Source of the DNA: Rhynchopus euleeides
Taxonomy: Eukaryota; Euglenozoa; Diplonemea; Diplonemida; Diplonemidae
DNA: 64,000 bases
Reading direction: 5' to 3'
Assembly: GCA_963210315.1 (NCBI GenBank)
Contig: OY723260.1
Coordinates: 2,046,001 to 2,110,000, forward strand
The notes under the pieces are model-generated. The model did no database searches, was not told the origin of the DNA, and worked only from the letters and a program-made list of their open reading frames with translations. This document shows, in pieces, positions 31,701 through 43,100 of this stretch; the stretch's first letter is position 1; each line of letters opens with the position of its first letter. The translations under genes and the position numbers were made by a program.

Positions 31701-31885
31701 ATCCCAAATCCCTCTGCTGCACGGGCATCTCAGCCCTCCAGCGGATCTTCAAAGAGTCTTTCGACTTCACTCTGTATATCGACCTTCCCATTCCCGACGC
31801 GCTCGCCCACAAACCCAACGTTTACATCTGCGAGGATGGCGCTGTGTGCATCCGAAGCTTGGCAAAGGCAGTGCCGCCCGGTTGA
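28716..31885 (+). CDS. Trehalose-6-phosphate synthase with degenerate phosphatase domain, five exons
   Basis: Predicted exons 28716-29663, 29950-30075, 30258-30493, 30736-30837 and 31042-31885 join in frame across GT-AG introns of 286, 182, 242 and 204 bp, giving 751 residues. The start sits in GCCGCCATG; an upstream in-frame ATG at 28674 would add 14 residues. The GT20 domain makes trehalose-6-phosphate from UDP-glucose and glucose-6-phosphate: SIIWPIFHH, VNDYHLMLLPEML (Asp170), FLHVPFPNAEVYR (His196), VDRMDYIKG (Arg304, Lys309) and LRDGMNIVSQEY are intact, while the N-terminal SNR motif is ANK. From about residue 500 a HAD phosphatase-like domain follows, but its DxDGT nucleophile motif reads AHGGFL (residues 526-531) and the late GDDRTDE motif is gone. 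It is therefore probably a synthase with a regulatory pseudo-phosphatase. Confidence 0.88.
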
Positions 31886-32605
31886 GGTGAGGGAGATGGG
31901 TGCTGTAGGCACGTGTGGCACACACAGTGCCACAGAGCAGAGCAGGCCCCCTGGGGGTTGTCTGCGATTTTCTCTCTCACGGGGCATGTTGCAACTGCAG
32001 ACTGCACATGGGCTGGGGTGTGGGGGGAGGGGGTGGTGGTGGTGTAGGGGTTGTAAGGGCCACTCCATGCATGTGGCTGACGTGCCCACTTCCGACTCCC
32101 GATTTCCCCCCGCTCCCCTCATTCCGGAGTCCCCCGTTCTCTTCCGCCGTCTGCTTCTTCACGACTTGACTGCCCCCCCCCCCCCCCCTAGGCCCCTGCA
32201 CGGTCCTTTAAATCTCTGTTTAGGGCTGTCACAAACACGATTTTTTGGATTTTGGGCCAAAAACTCCACCAAAATGGGCTTACCTGGCCAAAAATCCAGT
32301 GGGGGATCACTGAAAAAACCCGAGAAAATAGCGGACACCCTCGAGAAAGTCGATCCATTCGAATTATTTGGCGTTTTTTCCTGAAAAAACCCCGAAAAAG
32401 TGTAACGCTTTTGTAACGCTATTGGGCTGATTTGTAACGGTCAAAAAAGGATTGCCGGGTTTCTTTTGTTTTGTTTGTGCAACCTTCTGGTCACCTGCAC
32501 GTTGGGGCGTGGAGTGTAGGTGAACAAAACATTGCTCCCACTGCAACCTTTTTAGTTCTGAACGCCTTCCGTGAGCACGGTGCGTTTGACACAAAAAAAT
32601 CGCTT
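31886..32605. other. 3' flank of the trehalose gene
   Basis: A C tract lies at about 32176-32190. From 32230 the sequence becomes A/T-richer with AAAAAC/GGGTTTTT words typical of the following repeats. No gene is seen. Confidence 0.4.
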
Positions 32606-33372
32606 CCAGAAGGCAGAGAAGGCCTCTGAACACCCCAAAACCATACAGATACCCCCTGAGGTAGGTTCCTGAGTGGTTTTTAGTGGTTTGGGAGGCCTTC
32701 TGACACCCAGAGGCGGTCTGAAAGAGGTTTCTCGTGGAAAACTTTGATACTTTTCCTAAAAAACCCTTGTTTTTGGGGGCTGAAATCTACACGAAATATC
32801 CGAAATATCACCCAAAATCGTCACCAAAATGAAGAATTCCACGCGGAAGTGATTCCGGCAGACCAAAATGGGTGGAATACCCTGTTTTCGGGTCAAAAAT
32901 GCGGCTTTTTCCCAGAATTTTCGGGAATTTCCGGGACCGTCACAGTAGCGTCACAGTAACCCCCCAATTTTCAGCTGTTTTGGCACGGTTCGAGATATGG
33001 TCTCCAGAAGGCAGAGAAGGCCTCCAAACACCCCACAACCACACAGATACCCCCTGAGGTAGGATACTGGGTGGTTTTTAGTGGTTTTGGTGGCCTTGTG
33101 ACGCCCAGAGGCGGTCTGAAAGAGGTTTCTCGTGGGAGACCCCCCATAACCCCACAAATCCCTTTCTTTTAGGGGGTGTGACCAGGGTGGGCATGAATCA
33201 CCCAAACTATCAGCCAAAATCGTCACCAAAGTGAAAAATTGCGGTCGCAGTTGATTCCGGGAGCCCAAATTGGGCGGAGTACCCTGTGTTCCGGTCAAAA
33301 CTACGGAATATTTCCGTGATATCCACATGTGCAAACGGCCAGTCACAGTCGCGTAACAGTAGCCCCCCTAGC
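32606..33372. repeat. Diverged tandem duplication, about 395-bp unit
   Basis: 32606-32970 and 33002-33372 align along their length: TCCAGAAGGCAGAGAAGGCC, ACACAGATACCCCCTGAGGT, CCCAGAGGCGGTCTGAAAGA, CAAAATCGTCACCAAA and GTCACAGTMGCGT occur in the same order. No coding frame is conserved. Confidence 0.75.
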
Positions 33373-34495
33373 ATATACAGGCAAAGTGGGCACCCACTAT
33401 GAAATGAACATGGCATCAGGTGCAGTGCCCGCAGAAGAGACCCACGTGTGACACCGGTGTGTCTGTAGGACGAACAGGGGCTGGGAGAAGGCGGCAAACA
33501 GCATGGTGACGATGGCAGGGCAAAACTCTGGAACGAGAAAACGAGCTCGCACAAGCACACTCAGCTGCAGCCGAGATCCGACACCCGGGCAGACAGTCTG
33601 GCAGAATTCAATGTTGCCAGACTCAAGAATCACCAAGAAGGGATTCTGAATCTATTCACGAGGAATGAACTCCAGGAATTTGCAGCAGAACTAGGTGCTG
33701 AGGTCCCATCCATACTCAGACGTGGGTTTGTGAATTTCCTGGGTGATATACAGGAGAAAAGCGACCTAACGGAGGGGCTTTTTCCGGCAAAAATACCCGA
33801 AAAACCCCCCAAAAAGCTGGAAAATTGGGGTGGAAAGGTGGGAAACAGGTGGGAGAGACCCACAAAACTCATTTGGTGGTGTTTTGGGGGGTATTTTGGA
33901 CCCAAAAATTGAAAAAATGGCCAAAATTTGGTTTTGTGACAGAAAATCGGGGGCTATGCATGCAGGGGCCTACCCCCCCCCCCCCCCCCCACATACACAC
34001 TTCCTGTTCTTCTTTCGCCTCCTCCTCCTTCTCTCCACCGATGCTTCTTGACACACTGTCCGGCTCCATACGTTCGCTCGCCCGCTTGTTGGCCTGGCCA
34101 AAGCGGATGCGCGCGCGCGTGGGTCGGAATTCACTTCGGGATGTGGTGTGGTGAGGTTATGTCTCACGCCTGCCTCCCAGCCGACTTTCACTCCACATAA
34201 TACATGCCTTACATATACACCTGCTCACCCCCCCCACCCCCCGTAACCGTAATAAAACAGTTTGAAGTATTCCCCCCCCCCCCCGGAAGCTGTGAGTGCT
34301 GCGCATTTCGTATACATTCTGTCCCCTGCCCCCCCCCCCCCCCCACGCTCGATACGTGCCACCCCCATCCCCTGCTTGCCTGCTGAAGCAGGCTCCTCAG
34401 GCTGTTAATGCACTTTTTCCCAACCCCGGGTCCTGCATTTAACGTGAAGTGATGAGGGGAGGGGGAGGGGGGGGGGTAGGGGGGGTCATAAGCCC
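33373..34495. other. Gene-free region with long C tracts
   Basis: C tracts at about 33976-33990, 34273-34284 and 34329-34344, and G-rich runs at 34457-34490. Short ORFs show no domain. Confidence 0.4.
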
Positions 34496-35770
34496 CCCTA
34501 CACGGTGGTCTTAAACAGCGGTTTACATATGTAAAATGCATATCATTTTGCATATCATTTTGCATATCATTTTGCATATCATTTTGCATATGAAAATCCC
34601 GGGCTGACATAAGACAGTCAGGATTTACATATGTAAACCTGGGATTTACATATGCAACTTCCAGATTTACATACCGTATACGTAAATATTTTGGAACGTA
34701 AATATTATGGAACGTAATTATTATGGAACGTAAATATTATGGAACGCTGGTGGGTTGGCGTTCCAGATTTTTTTCGTTCCATAATATTTACAGGGCTTTC
34801 TGCGACTCGGGGACTTGGACCAGGTGATCGGACGGCATACAGAGTCCCTGACGGGACCTACTCGTGCACTTTTCGTGCGATTCCTGAGGCAAACCATCCT
34901 CACCACCGAGTCCCCAACTGGCCCTGTAAATATTATGGAACGTAAATATTATGGAACGGATCGGGCAAAAATGGGCCCGTTCCATAATATTTACGTTCCA
35001 TAATATTTACGTATACGGTATGTAAATCCCAAATTTACATATGTAAATCCAGATTTACATATGTAAATCTGGATTTACATATGTAAATTCCGATTTACAT
35101 ACCGTATACGTAAATATTATGGAACGTAAATACCGTATACGTAAATATTTTGGAACGTAAATATTATGGAACGTAAATATTATGGAACGTAAATATTTTG
35201 GAACGCTGGTGGGTTGGCGTTCCAGATTTTTTTCGTTCCATAATATTTACAGGGCTTTCTGCGACTCGGGGACTTGGACCAGGTGATCGGACGGCATGCA
35301 GAGTCCCTGACGGGACCTACTCGTGCACTTTTCGCGCGATTCCTGACGCAAGCCGTCCTCACCACCGAGTCCCCAACTGGCCCTGTAAATATTTTGGAAC
35401 GTAAATATTATGGAACGGACCGGCCAAAAATGGGCCCGTTCCATAATATTTACGTTCCATAATATTTACGTATACGGTATTATGGAACGGGCCCATTTTT
35501 GGCCGGTCCGTTCCATAATATTTACGTTCCATAATATTTACAGGGCCAGTTGGGGACTCGGTGGTGAGGACGGCTTGCGTCAGGAATCGCGCGAAAAGTG
35601 CACGAGTAGGTCCCGTCAGGGACTCTGTATGCCGTCCGATCACCTGGTCCAAGTCCCCGAGTCGCAGAAAGCCCTGTAAATATTATGGAACGAAAAAAAT
35701 CTGGAACGCCAACCCACCAGCGTTCCATAATATTTACGTTCCAAAATATTTACGTATACGGTATGTAAAA
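34496..35770. mobile_element. Palindromic foldback element built of GTAAATATTATGGAACG modules
   Basis: A module of about 285 bp (starts GGAACGCTGGTGGGTTGGCG, ends in AAAAATGGGCCCGTTCC and TAATATTTACG words) occurs twice in direct orientation (about 34740 and 35199, 459 bp apart) and once inverted (ending about 35728). The second and third form a near-perfect palindrome centred at about 35463. Edges carry ACATATGTAAAT and GTATACGGTATGTAAA words. No ORF with a known domain. The left end (TCATTTTGCATA x4, CACGGTGGTCTTA) has an inverted relative at about 54580-54615. Confidence 0.8.
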
Positions 35771-35873
35771 TCCGGCGATTTATAGGGGGACCCTTTTCGA
35801 ATTTTTTTTCCGGGGTGGGTCTATTTTGGACGTTTGAGGCCGATTTCGAAGGAACTTTTGAGTTTTGAGCCTA

Positions 35874-36011
35874 TTAAGCACACTCGTGTGAGCGGAAAGC
35901 GCCCCACCACAGCTGCAACCAAACGTGCTCTATACACTAACCCCACCCTTCATCAGGCTCAGGGTGTGATCAGTTCAGGGTTTTGTGTGTAGAAGCGTCA
36001 ACGCAACAAAC
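35874..36011 (+). repeat. Retroelement terminal repeat, copy 2 (solo)
   Basis: Matches 4048-3911 but is not followed by the leader repeats or gag. Downstream 36008-36062 (GGAAATTCATCAGAGCGGTT) resembles 19985-20036. It may be a solo repeat or the end of another subfamily. Confidence 0.8.
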
Positions 36012-37770
36012 AAAAGGAAATTCATCAGAGCGGTTGTAGCTGTGAAGTGATAGGGCGCTTTTTTTGGGCCCTAAAACGCGTTAAAACCGGTCCCGAAAAT
36101 GGCTGATTTTTGGCCTTGGCCAAATCTCGCCCAAAATATTGACCCAAAATTTTCTGGGACGAAAATCGGGTCCTGGTGGTCTGGAACTGTCCATTTTCGA
36201 AGACAGTCGTGAGAAAATCTCGAGTTTCCGCCCCGAGTTCCCTCATGCGACCCCAAAAATCAAGCAAATGAGGGTTGCCTCCAAATCGGGGTTGTGGGGA
36301 GAAAATCGGCCAATTGAGGTTCGGGTCGTCTCTTGTGCGAAATTCAGACAAAACTCAAGTATTCAAACGCTATACCTACCCCAACCGCAACCCCACCCCC
36401 TGCCTTCTGCCCCCCCACCCCTGTGCAAGGTCATGTGCCCCGTCCCATCGCGTGTTGCCTTGATTGTTGCAGATTTTCAAATTGGGAAATTTCAGGTGAC
36501 CCGATGATAGGGATGTACCCCGAGGGTCTACCTGCAGGGATCCACTTTTTGCTATGCCTGCATTGCTGCTGTTTGCGCTTCTCGCCTCCACACACCACCC
36601 TGGGGGGAGGGACAGAGGGCGGAGGGGGCTACACACTTACACAACCGATTCGGTCAAACAATGCCACGTCATCCCCATTGGGGTCCTGGACCGCGGCGTC
36701 TCTCCCAGCGAATTGGTGTCGTCATCAGGCAGGCTAAGTAGTTGTCTACACAGGACATTGGTTTTAAGGGGGGTCTGAGTTCTGCGGAACTGGCTTCAAG
36801 GGACGCCCCCTCGTAATGACTGGGTGGATGGAGCCAAGTAATACCAGGTGGTCGGACACCGGAACTCTCGGCATTTATTAGTCGCGGGAACTGTGTCCGT
36901 GTGGTAGGTGACCCCTTCCGATTCCACTGATTCCACTCTTGAACATGTAGTGTTGAAAGATACTTGGTGTTCTGATGTTTTACAGGGTACTTGACAAAGG
37001 AAAGAGGGTGGTCAGTCTTGTGATCCACCCTGAATCCTTCCTGTGAGCAGCAGATCCACAACACCTTGACTTCTTTCAGCGGCTGTATTGATATTGCCTG
37101 ACACAGCAAACATGATTCAATTGGAGGAACAAGCCTCGTACACCAGCGGCCCAAAAGGTGGATTTCATGTATGGTTTTAGGATTTCCCTTACTACTGATG
37201 GTGTAGAGACTACAAAGCCTGACCTGATGACGCCGCCATGAACCTGGGAGACACGCCGCGTGAGAAGGGACCTCGGTGCGGGGTGGCGTGAAGATCCTGC
37301 CTGAGTGCCCTCGTCGGGACCCGCGGTAAACCGTGGCGTTCCCCCCGAGGCAAGTCCAGGACGAAGGTTGCAGATAACCGCTGCACCTCTTCGTCCGAAA
37401 GGAGCTCACAGGATAGGGGAACTGCCCACACCCCACTCACGACAGTGTATCCGAAAGGTGCACTGCGCGTGTGGTGGCGGTGTCGGGTCCAGACCCACCT
37501 CGTTCCCCCATGCCCGTCAGTTGTTGCCCCTCCAGGGGTGGCTGCTGTCTGGCATGGGGGGCGCCCTCCCTGCCTTGCAAGGGAAAATGTAGAACGGCAT
37601 GCTGCCCGTTTCTTCATTTTTCACCTGCCTGGTGGGGGGGGAACCTCTCACGAGGCAAAAAAGAGGAACGGCATGCTGCCCGTTCGCTCATTTTTGCCTC
37701 GGGGGTACATATGCAACCTCCGGATTTACATATGTAAGCTCCGGATTTTACATATGTAAACTCCAAAATT
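36012..37770. other. Region without a confident gene
   Basis: Two minus-strand ORFs stand out by length, 36669-37436 (255 residues) and 37210-37617 (135 residues, containing LLSDEEVQRLSATFVLDLP), overlapping in different frames. They might be decayed parts of one protein, but I recognise no family. A direct repeat GAACGGCATGCTGCCCGTT lies at about 37592 and 37667, and ACATATGTAA words at 37715-37765 echo the 34.5-kb element. Confidence 0.3.
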
Positions 37771-38084
37771 TACATAGGGGGTCTTCGCTAGCCGGTGCAA
37801 AAAAGTGCAGGCTGGTGCAGGGCAAAATGGGCCGAAAATGGGCCAAATCGGAGGCAAAAAAAAGGGCGGGGAGTTGGGTGGCCCCTAGCTGGGAGCACGC
37901 ATTTGGACCCAAAAAATAATGTCGAGCGGTCCCTGTGCATTGTTCAGCCCTCACAGGACGAGAAGGCACGGCGGGGCCCGTGTCACGGGTAAACATTGAG
38001 ATCAACCTGTCATCCTGGGCCAAGCCAAGATGGGAGCTGGCCGCCTGGGGCAATGCAGGAGCAACGGCTAGTGCTCGTGCTGGC
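37771..38084. other. Spacer before the satellites
   Basis: Starts with GGGGGTCTTCGCT, the same terminal word as the small foldbacks at 52.8 and 62.0 kb. No gene seen. Confidence 0.35.
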
Positions 38085-38375
38085 ACGAAGCGGAGCCAGG
38101 CAGTGCTGTCCCGAGAACGGGCCGAGCCAGACAGTGCTGTCCCAAGGGTGGGCCGAGCCAGACAGTGATGTCCCGAGAATGGGCCGAGCCAGGCAGTGCT
38201 GTCCCAAGGGTGGGCCGAGCCAGACAGTGCTGTCCCGAGAACGGGCCGAGCCAGACAGTGCTGTCCCGAGGGTGGGCCGAGCTAGGCAGTGCTGTCCCGA
38301 GAATGGGCCGAGCCACGCAGTCCTGTCCAGAGGGTGGGCCGAGCCAGGCAGTGATGTCCCGAGGGTGGGCCGACA
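38085..38375. repeat. 31-bp satellite, type I (about 9 units)
   Basis: Unit GGGCCGAGCCAGACAGTGCT then GTCCCGAGAAC, 31 bp, with variation at GAGAA/GAGGG/CAAGG and CAGACA/CAGGCA. It stays open in several frames for the same arithmetic reason as the large array. Confidence 0.85.
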
Positions 38376-39060
38376 TCACATCCGGTCTCGGCCCGCTGTC
38401 TGGACCGCAGCAACAAGAAATCTGCGCTGCATGCACAGGAGCAGGGGGACTTGGCCCGTCCGCACTCCGACATTGCACCGCGCTGCCCCAGCGCTCCAGA
38501 TCACAAGGCCCCCTGTGCCGCAGGAGGTGGAGACGTCGCACACCAGCAGGATGACGTCGCAGACCAGTTCACCACCCCCAACAGTAGGTCACACTCCGCC
38601 TCGCCTGTAGGCCGTCTACTGTATGCAGGAGTCTGCGTGTGTTGATAAAGACACACACGCCCGGCACACCTGATTCTATGGGCAGCGCTCGTAACTCTCT
38701 CGGCGCCAAGTCGAAGCTGAGCAAGATTTGGTTGGACGGTGCAAATATAGCTAGCCTTGCGGGCTCGCTAAGACACTCTCCGAGCTAGCTACATAAACAC
38801 AACATTGCACATCGCACGGTTTCGAAGGATGGGTACGCGATGCGGGTTTAGGTCTTGTGCTAATGTTACACACAGCAAGATCCCTGACGGAGGGGATCGA
38901 TGGAGGCACTGAGGAGATCATGACTGGGAAGGGGTCCTGCATCGAACCCCCTCTGAGTGGAGCAAACACTCGGTACTCCGGGCGCCACGTTCTGCTCGGC
39001 TGGACATCACCCCGAGGTCGTGGCCACGGCCCCCGACCACTCACTGCGGGGAGCTTCCCG
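38376..39060. other. Unique spacer between satellites I and II
   Basis: No domain recognised on either strand in 685 bp. Confidence 0.35.
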
Positions 39061-39968
39061 TCCAGACAGTGTCTGGACATCACTCCTGGGCTCGACCCAC
39101 TGGGCCGAGCCGACGAGTCGTGTCCAGACACTGGGCCGAGCCCAGGAGTGCTGTCCAGACACTGGGCCGAGCCCAGGAGTGATGTCCAGACCCTGGGCCG
39201 AGCCAGGGAGTGGTGTCCAGACACTGGGCCGAGCCCAGGAGTGATGTCCAGACACTGGGCCGAGCCCAGGAGTGATGTCCAGACCCTGGGCCGAGCCAGG
39301 GAGTGGTGTCCAGACCCTGGGCCGAGCCCAGGAGTGCTGTCCAGGCACTGGGCCGAGCTCAGGAGTGCTGTCCAGTCCCTGGGCCGAGCCAGGGAGTGGT
39401 GTCCAGACCCTGGGCCGAGCCCAGGAGTGCTGTCCAGGCACTGGGCCGAGCTCAGGAGTGCTGTCCAGTCCCTGGGCCGAGCCAGGGAGTGGTGTCCAGA
39501 CCCTGGGCCGAGCCCAGGAGTGCTGTCCAGACCCTGGGCCAAGCCAGGGAGTGGTGTCCAGACACTGGGCCGAGCCCAGGAGTGATGTCCAGACCCTGGG
39601 CCGAGCCAGGGAGTGGTGTCCAGACACTGGGCCGAGCCCAGGAGTGATGTCCAGACACTGGGCCGAGCCAGGGAGTGGTGTCCAGACACTGGGCCGAGCC
39701 CAGGAGTGATGTCCAGACCCTGGGCCGAGCCCAGGAGTGCTGTCCACACTGGGCCGAGCCAGGGAGTGATGTCCAGACCCTGGGCCGAGCCAGGGAGTGG
39801 TGTCCAGACACTGGGCCGAGCTCAGGAGTGCTGTCCAGTCCCTGGGCCGAGCCAGGGAGTGGTGTCCAGACACTGGGCCGAGCCCAGGAGTGGTGTCCAG
39901 ACCCTGGGCCGAGCCAGGGAGTGATGTCCAGTCCCTGGGCCGAGCCCAGGAGTGCTGTCCAGACACTG
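39061..39968. repeat. 31-bp satellite, type II (about 29 units)
   Basis: Unit GGGCCGAGCCCAGGAGTGCT then GTCCAGACACT, 31 bp. Variants exchange CCCAGGAGT/CCAGGGAGT and ACACT/ACCCT/TCCCT. One shortened unit lies at about 39745. A single type II unit reappears at 52619-52655, on the far side of the large array. Confidence 0.88.
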
Positions 39969-40180
39969 ACGATGTCCTGCCTCATACCCGCCATGCCCGC
40001 AATGCACTTCCGGATCACATGGTTGTGGATTTCTAGCGCCTTCCGCATTCCCTCGAAAGACTTCTCCAAGCAGAGGGTCGAGGCCTGCACGTCTGTGACC
40101 ACGAGTGTCGTGATCTTCGTCTCTGTGGAGTAGTCATCGAAGAGCAGCGCCTGCTGGCTGTCTTCGTTCAGCATCCTACG
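39968..40180 (-). pseudogene. Class III nucleotidyl cyclase catalytic-domain fragment
   Basis: The minus strand encodes about 65 residues: TKITTLVVTDVQASTLCLEK, then FEGMRKALEIHNHVIRKCIAG. Adenylate/guanylate cyclases have the same order of motifs: a beta strand ending in FTDIxxST (Asp binds metal), an M-x-x-AL-x-x-HN-x-x-IR helix, then GYEVKTEGD. The next residues HGGYE appear only after a one-base frame change (HGGYEAG in the neighbouring frame), after which type II satellite begins. So it is a truncated, frameshifted piece. Satellites on both sides show it is an island, perhaps the remnant of the gene into which the arrays expanded. Confidence 0.65.
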
Positions 40181-43100
40181 ACTAGGCCGGCTATGGGCCG
40201 ATCTCGCCCGTACTGGGCCGGACATGGGCCGATCTCGGCAGTACTGGGCCGGCTATGGGCCGATCTCGCACGTACTGGGCCGGCTATGGGCCGATCTCGC
40301 CCGTACTGGGCCGGACATGGGCCGATCTCGGCAGTGCTGGGCCGGCTACGGGCCGATCTCGCACGTACTGGGCCGGACATGGGCCGATCTCGGCAGTACT
40401 GGGCCGGCTATGGGCCGATCTCGGCAGTGCTGGGCCGGCTATGGGCCGATCTCGCCCGTACTGGGCCGGACATGGGCCGATCTCGGCACTGCTGGGCCGG
40501 CTACGGGCCGATCTCGGCCGTACTGGGCCGGACATGGGCCGATCTCGCCCGTACTGGGCCGCCTATGGGCCGATCTCGCCCGTACTGGGCCGGCTATGGG
40601 CCGATCTCGGCAGTGCTGGGCCGGCTATGGGCCGATCTCGCCCGTACTGGGCCGGACATGGGCCGATCTCGGCACTGCTGGGCCGGCTACGGGCCGATCT
40701 CGGCCGTACTGGGCCGGACATGGGCCGATCTCGCCCGTACTGGGCCGGCTATGGGCCGATCTCGGCAGTGCTGGGCCGGCTATGGGCCGATCTCGCCCGT
40801 ACTGGGCCGGCTATGGGCCGATCTCGGCAGTGCTGGGCCGGCTATGGGCCGATCTCGCCCGTACTGGGCCGGACATGGGCCGATCTCGGCAGTGCTGGGC
40901 CGGCTACGGGCCGATCTCGGCCGTACTGGGCCGGACATGGGCCGATCTCGCCCGTACTGGGCCGGCTATGGGCCGATCTCGGCAGTGCTGGGCCGGCTAT
41001 GGGCCGATCTCGCCCGTACTGGGCCGGCTATGGGCCGATCTCGGCAGTGCTGGGCCGGACATGGGCCGATCTCGGCAGTGCTGGGCCGGCTATGGGCCGA
41101 TCTCGCCCGTACTGGGCCGGCTATGGGCCGATCTCGGCAGTGCTGGGCCGGACATGGGCCGATCTCGGCAGTGCTGGGCCGGCTATGGGCCGATCTCGGC
41201 CGTACTGGGCCGGACATGGGCCGATCTCGCCCGTACTGGGCCGGCTATGGGCCGATCTCGGCAGTGCTGGGCCGGACATGGGCCGATCTCGGCAGTGCTG
41301 GGCCGGCTATGGGCCGATCTCGCCCGTACTGGGCCGGCTATGGGCCGATCTCGGCAGTGCTGGGCCGGCTATGGGCCGATCTCGCCCGTACTGGGCCGGA
41401 CATGGGCCGATCTCGCCACTGCTGGGCCGGCTACGGGCCGATCTCGGCCGTACTGGGCCGGACATGGGCCGATCTCGCCCGTACTGGGCCGGCTATGGGC
41501 CGATCTCGGCAGTGCTGGGCCGGCTATGGGCCGATCTCGCCCGTACTGGGCCGGACATGGGCCGATCTCGGCAGTGCTGGGCCGGCTACGGGCCGATCTC
41601 GGCCGTACTGGGCCGGACATGGGCCGATCTCGCCCGTACTGGGCCGGCTATGGGCCGATCTCGGCAGTGCTGGGCCGGCTATGGGCCGATCTCGCCCGTA
41701 CTGGGCCGGCTATGGGCCGATCTCGGCAGTGCTGGGCCGGACATGGGCCGATCTCGGCAGTGCTGGGCCGGCTATGGGCCGATCTCGCCCGTACTGGGCC
41801 GGCTATGGGCCGATCTCGGCAGTGCTGGGCCGGACATGGGCCGATCTCGGCAGTGCTGGGCCGGCTATGGGCCGATCTCGGCCGTACTGGGCCGGACATG
41901 GGCCGATCTCGCCCGTACTGGGCCGGCTATGGGCCGATCTCGGCAGTGCTGGGCCGGACATGGGCCGATCTCGGCAGTGCTGGGCCGGCTATGGGCCGAT
42001 CTCGCCCGTACTGGGCCGGCTATGGGCCGATCTCGGCAGTGCTGGGCCGGCTATGGGCCGATCTCGCCCGTACTGGGCCGGACATGGGCCGATCTCGCCA
42101 CTGCTGGGCCGGCTACGGGCCGATCTCGGCCGTACTGGGCCGGACATGGGCCGATCTCGCCCGTACTGGGCCGGCTATGGGCCGATCTCGGCAGTGCTGG
42201 GCCGGCTATGGGCCGATCTCGCCCGTACTGGGCCGGACATGGGCCGATCTCGGCAGTGCTGGGCCGGCTACGGGCCGATCTCGGCCGTACTGGGCCGGAC
42301 ATGGGCCGATCTCGCCCGTACTGGGCCGGCTATGGGCCGATCTCGGCAGTGCTGGGCCGGCTATGGGCCGATCTCGCCCGTACTGGGCCGGCTATGGGCC
42401 GATCTCGGCAGTGCTGGGCCGGACATGGGCCGATCTCGGCAGTGCTGGGCCGGCTATGGGCCGATCTCGCCCGTACTGGGCCGGCTATGGGCCGATCTCG
42501 GCAGTGCTGGGCCGGCTATGGGCCGATCTCGGCCGTACTGGGCCGGACATGGGCCGATCTCGCCCGTACTGGGCCGGCTATGGGCCGATCTCGGCAGTGC
42601 TGGGCCGGACATGGGCCGATCTCGCCCGTACTGGGCCGGCTATGGGCCGATCTCGGCAGTGCTGGGCCGGAAATGGGCCGATCTCGGCAGTGCTGGGCCG
42701 GCTATGGGCCGATCTCGCCCGTACTGGGCCGGCTATGGGCCGATCTCGGCAGTGCTGGGCCGGACATGGGCCGATCTCGGCAGTGCTGGGCCGGCTATGG
42801 GCCGATCTCGCCCGTACTGGGCCGGCTATGGGCCGATCTCGGCAGTGCTGGGCCGGACATGGGCCGATCTCGGCAGTGCTGGGCCGGACATGGGCCGATC
42901 TCGGCAGTGCTGGGCCGGCTACGGGCCGATCTCGCCCGTACTGGGCCGGACATGGGCCGATCTCGCCCGTACTGGGCCGGCTATGGGCCGATCTCGGCAG
43001 TGCTGGGCCGGCTATGGGCCGATCTCGCCCGTACTGGGCCGGCTATGGGCCGATCTCGGCAGTGCTGGGCCGGACATGGGCCGATCTCGGCAGTGCTGGG

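Noticed and set aside
31042..31885. Active trehalose-6-phosphate phosphatase
   Set aside because: The nucleophile and late acidic motifs are replaced, so activity is not expected.
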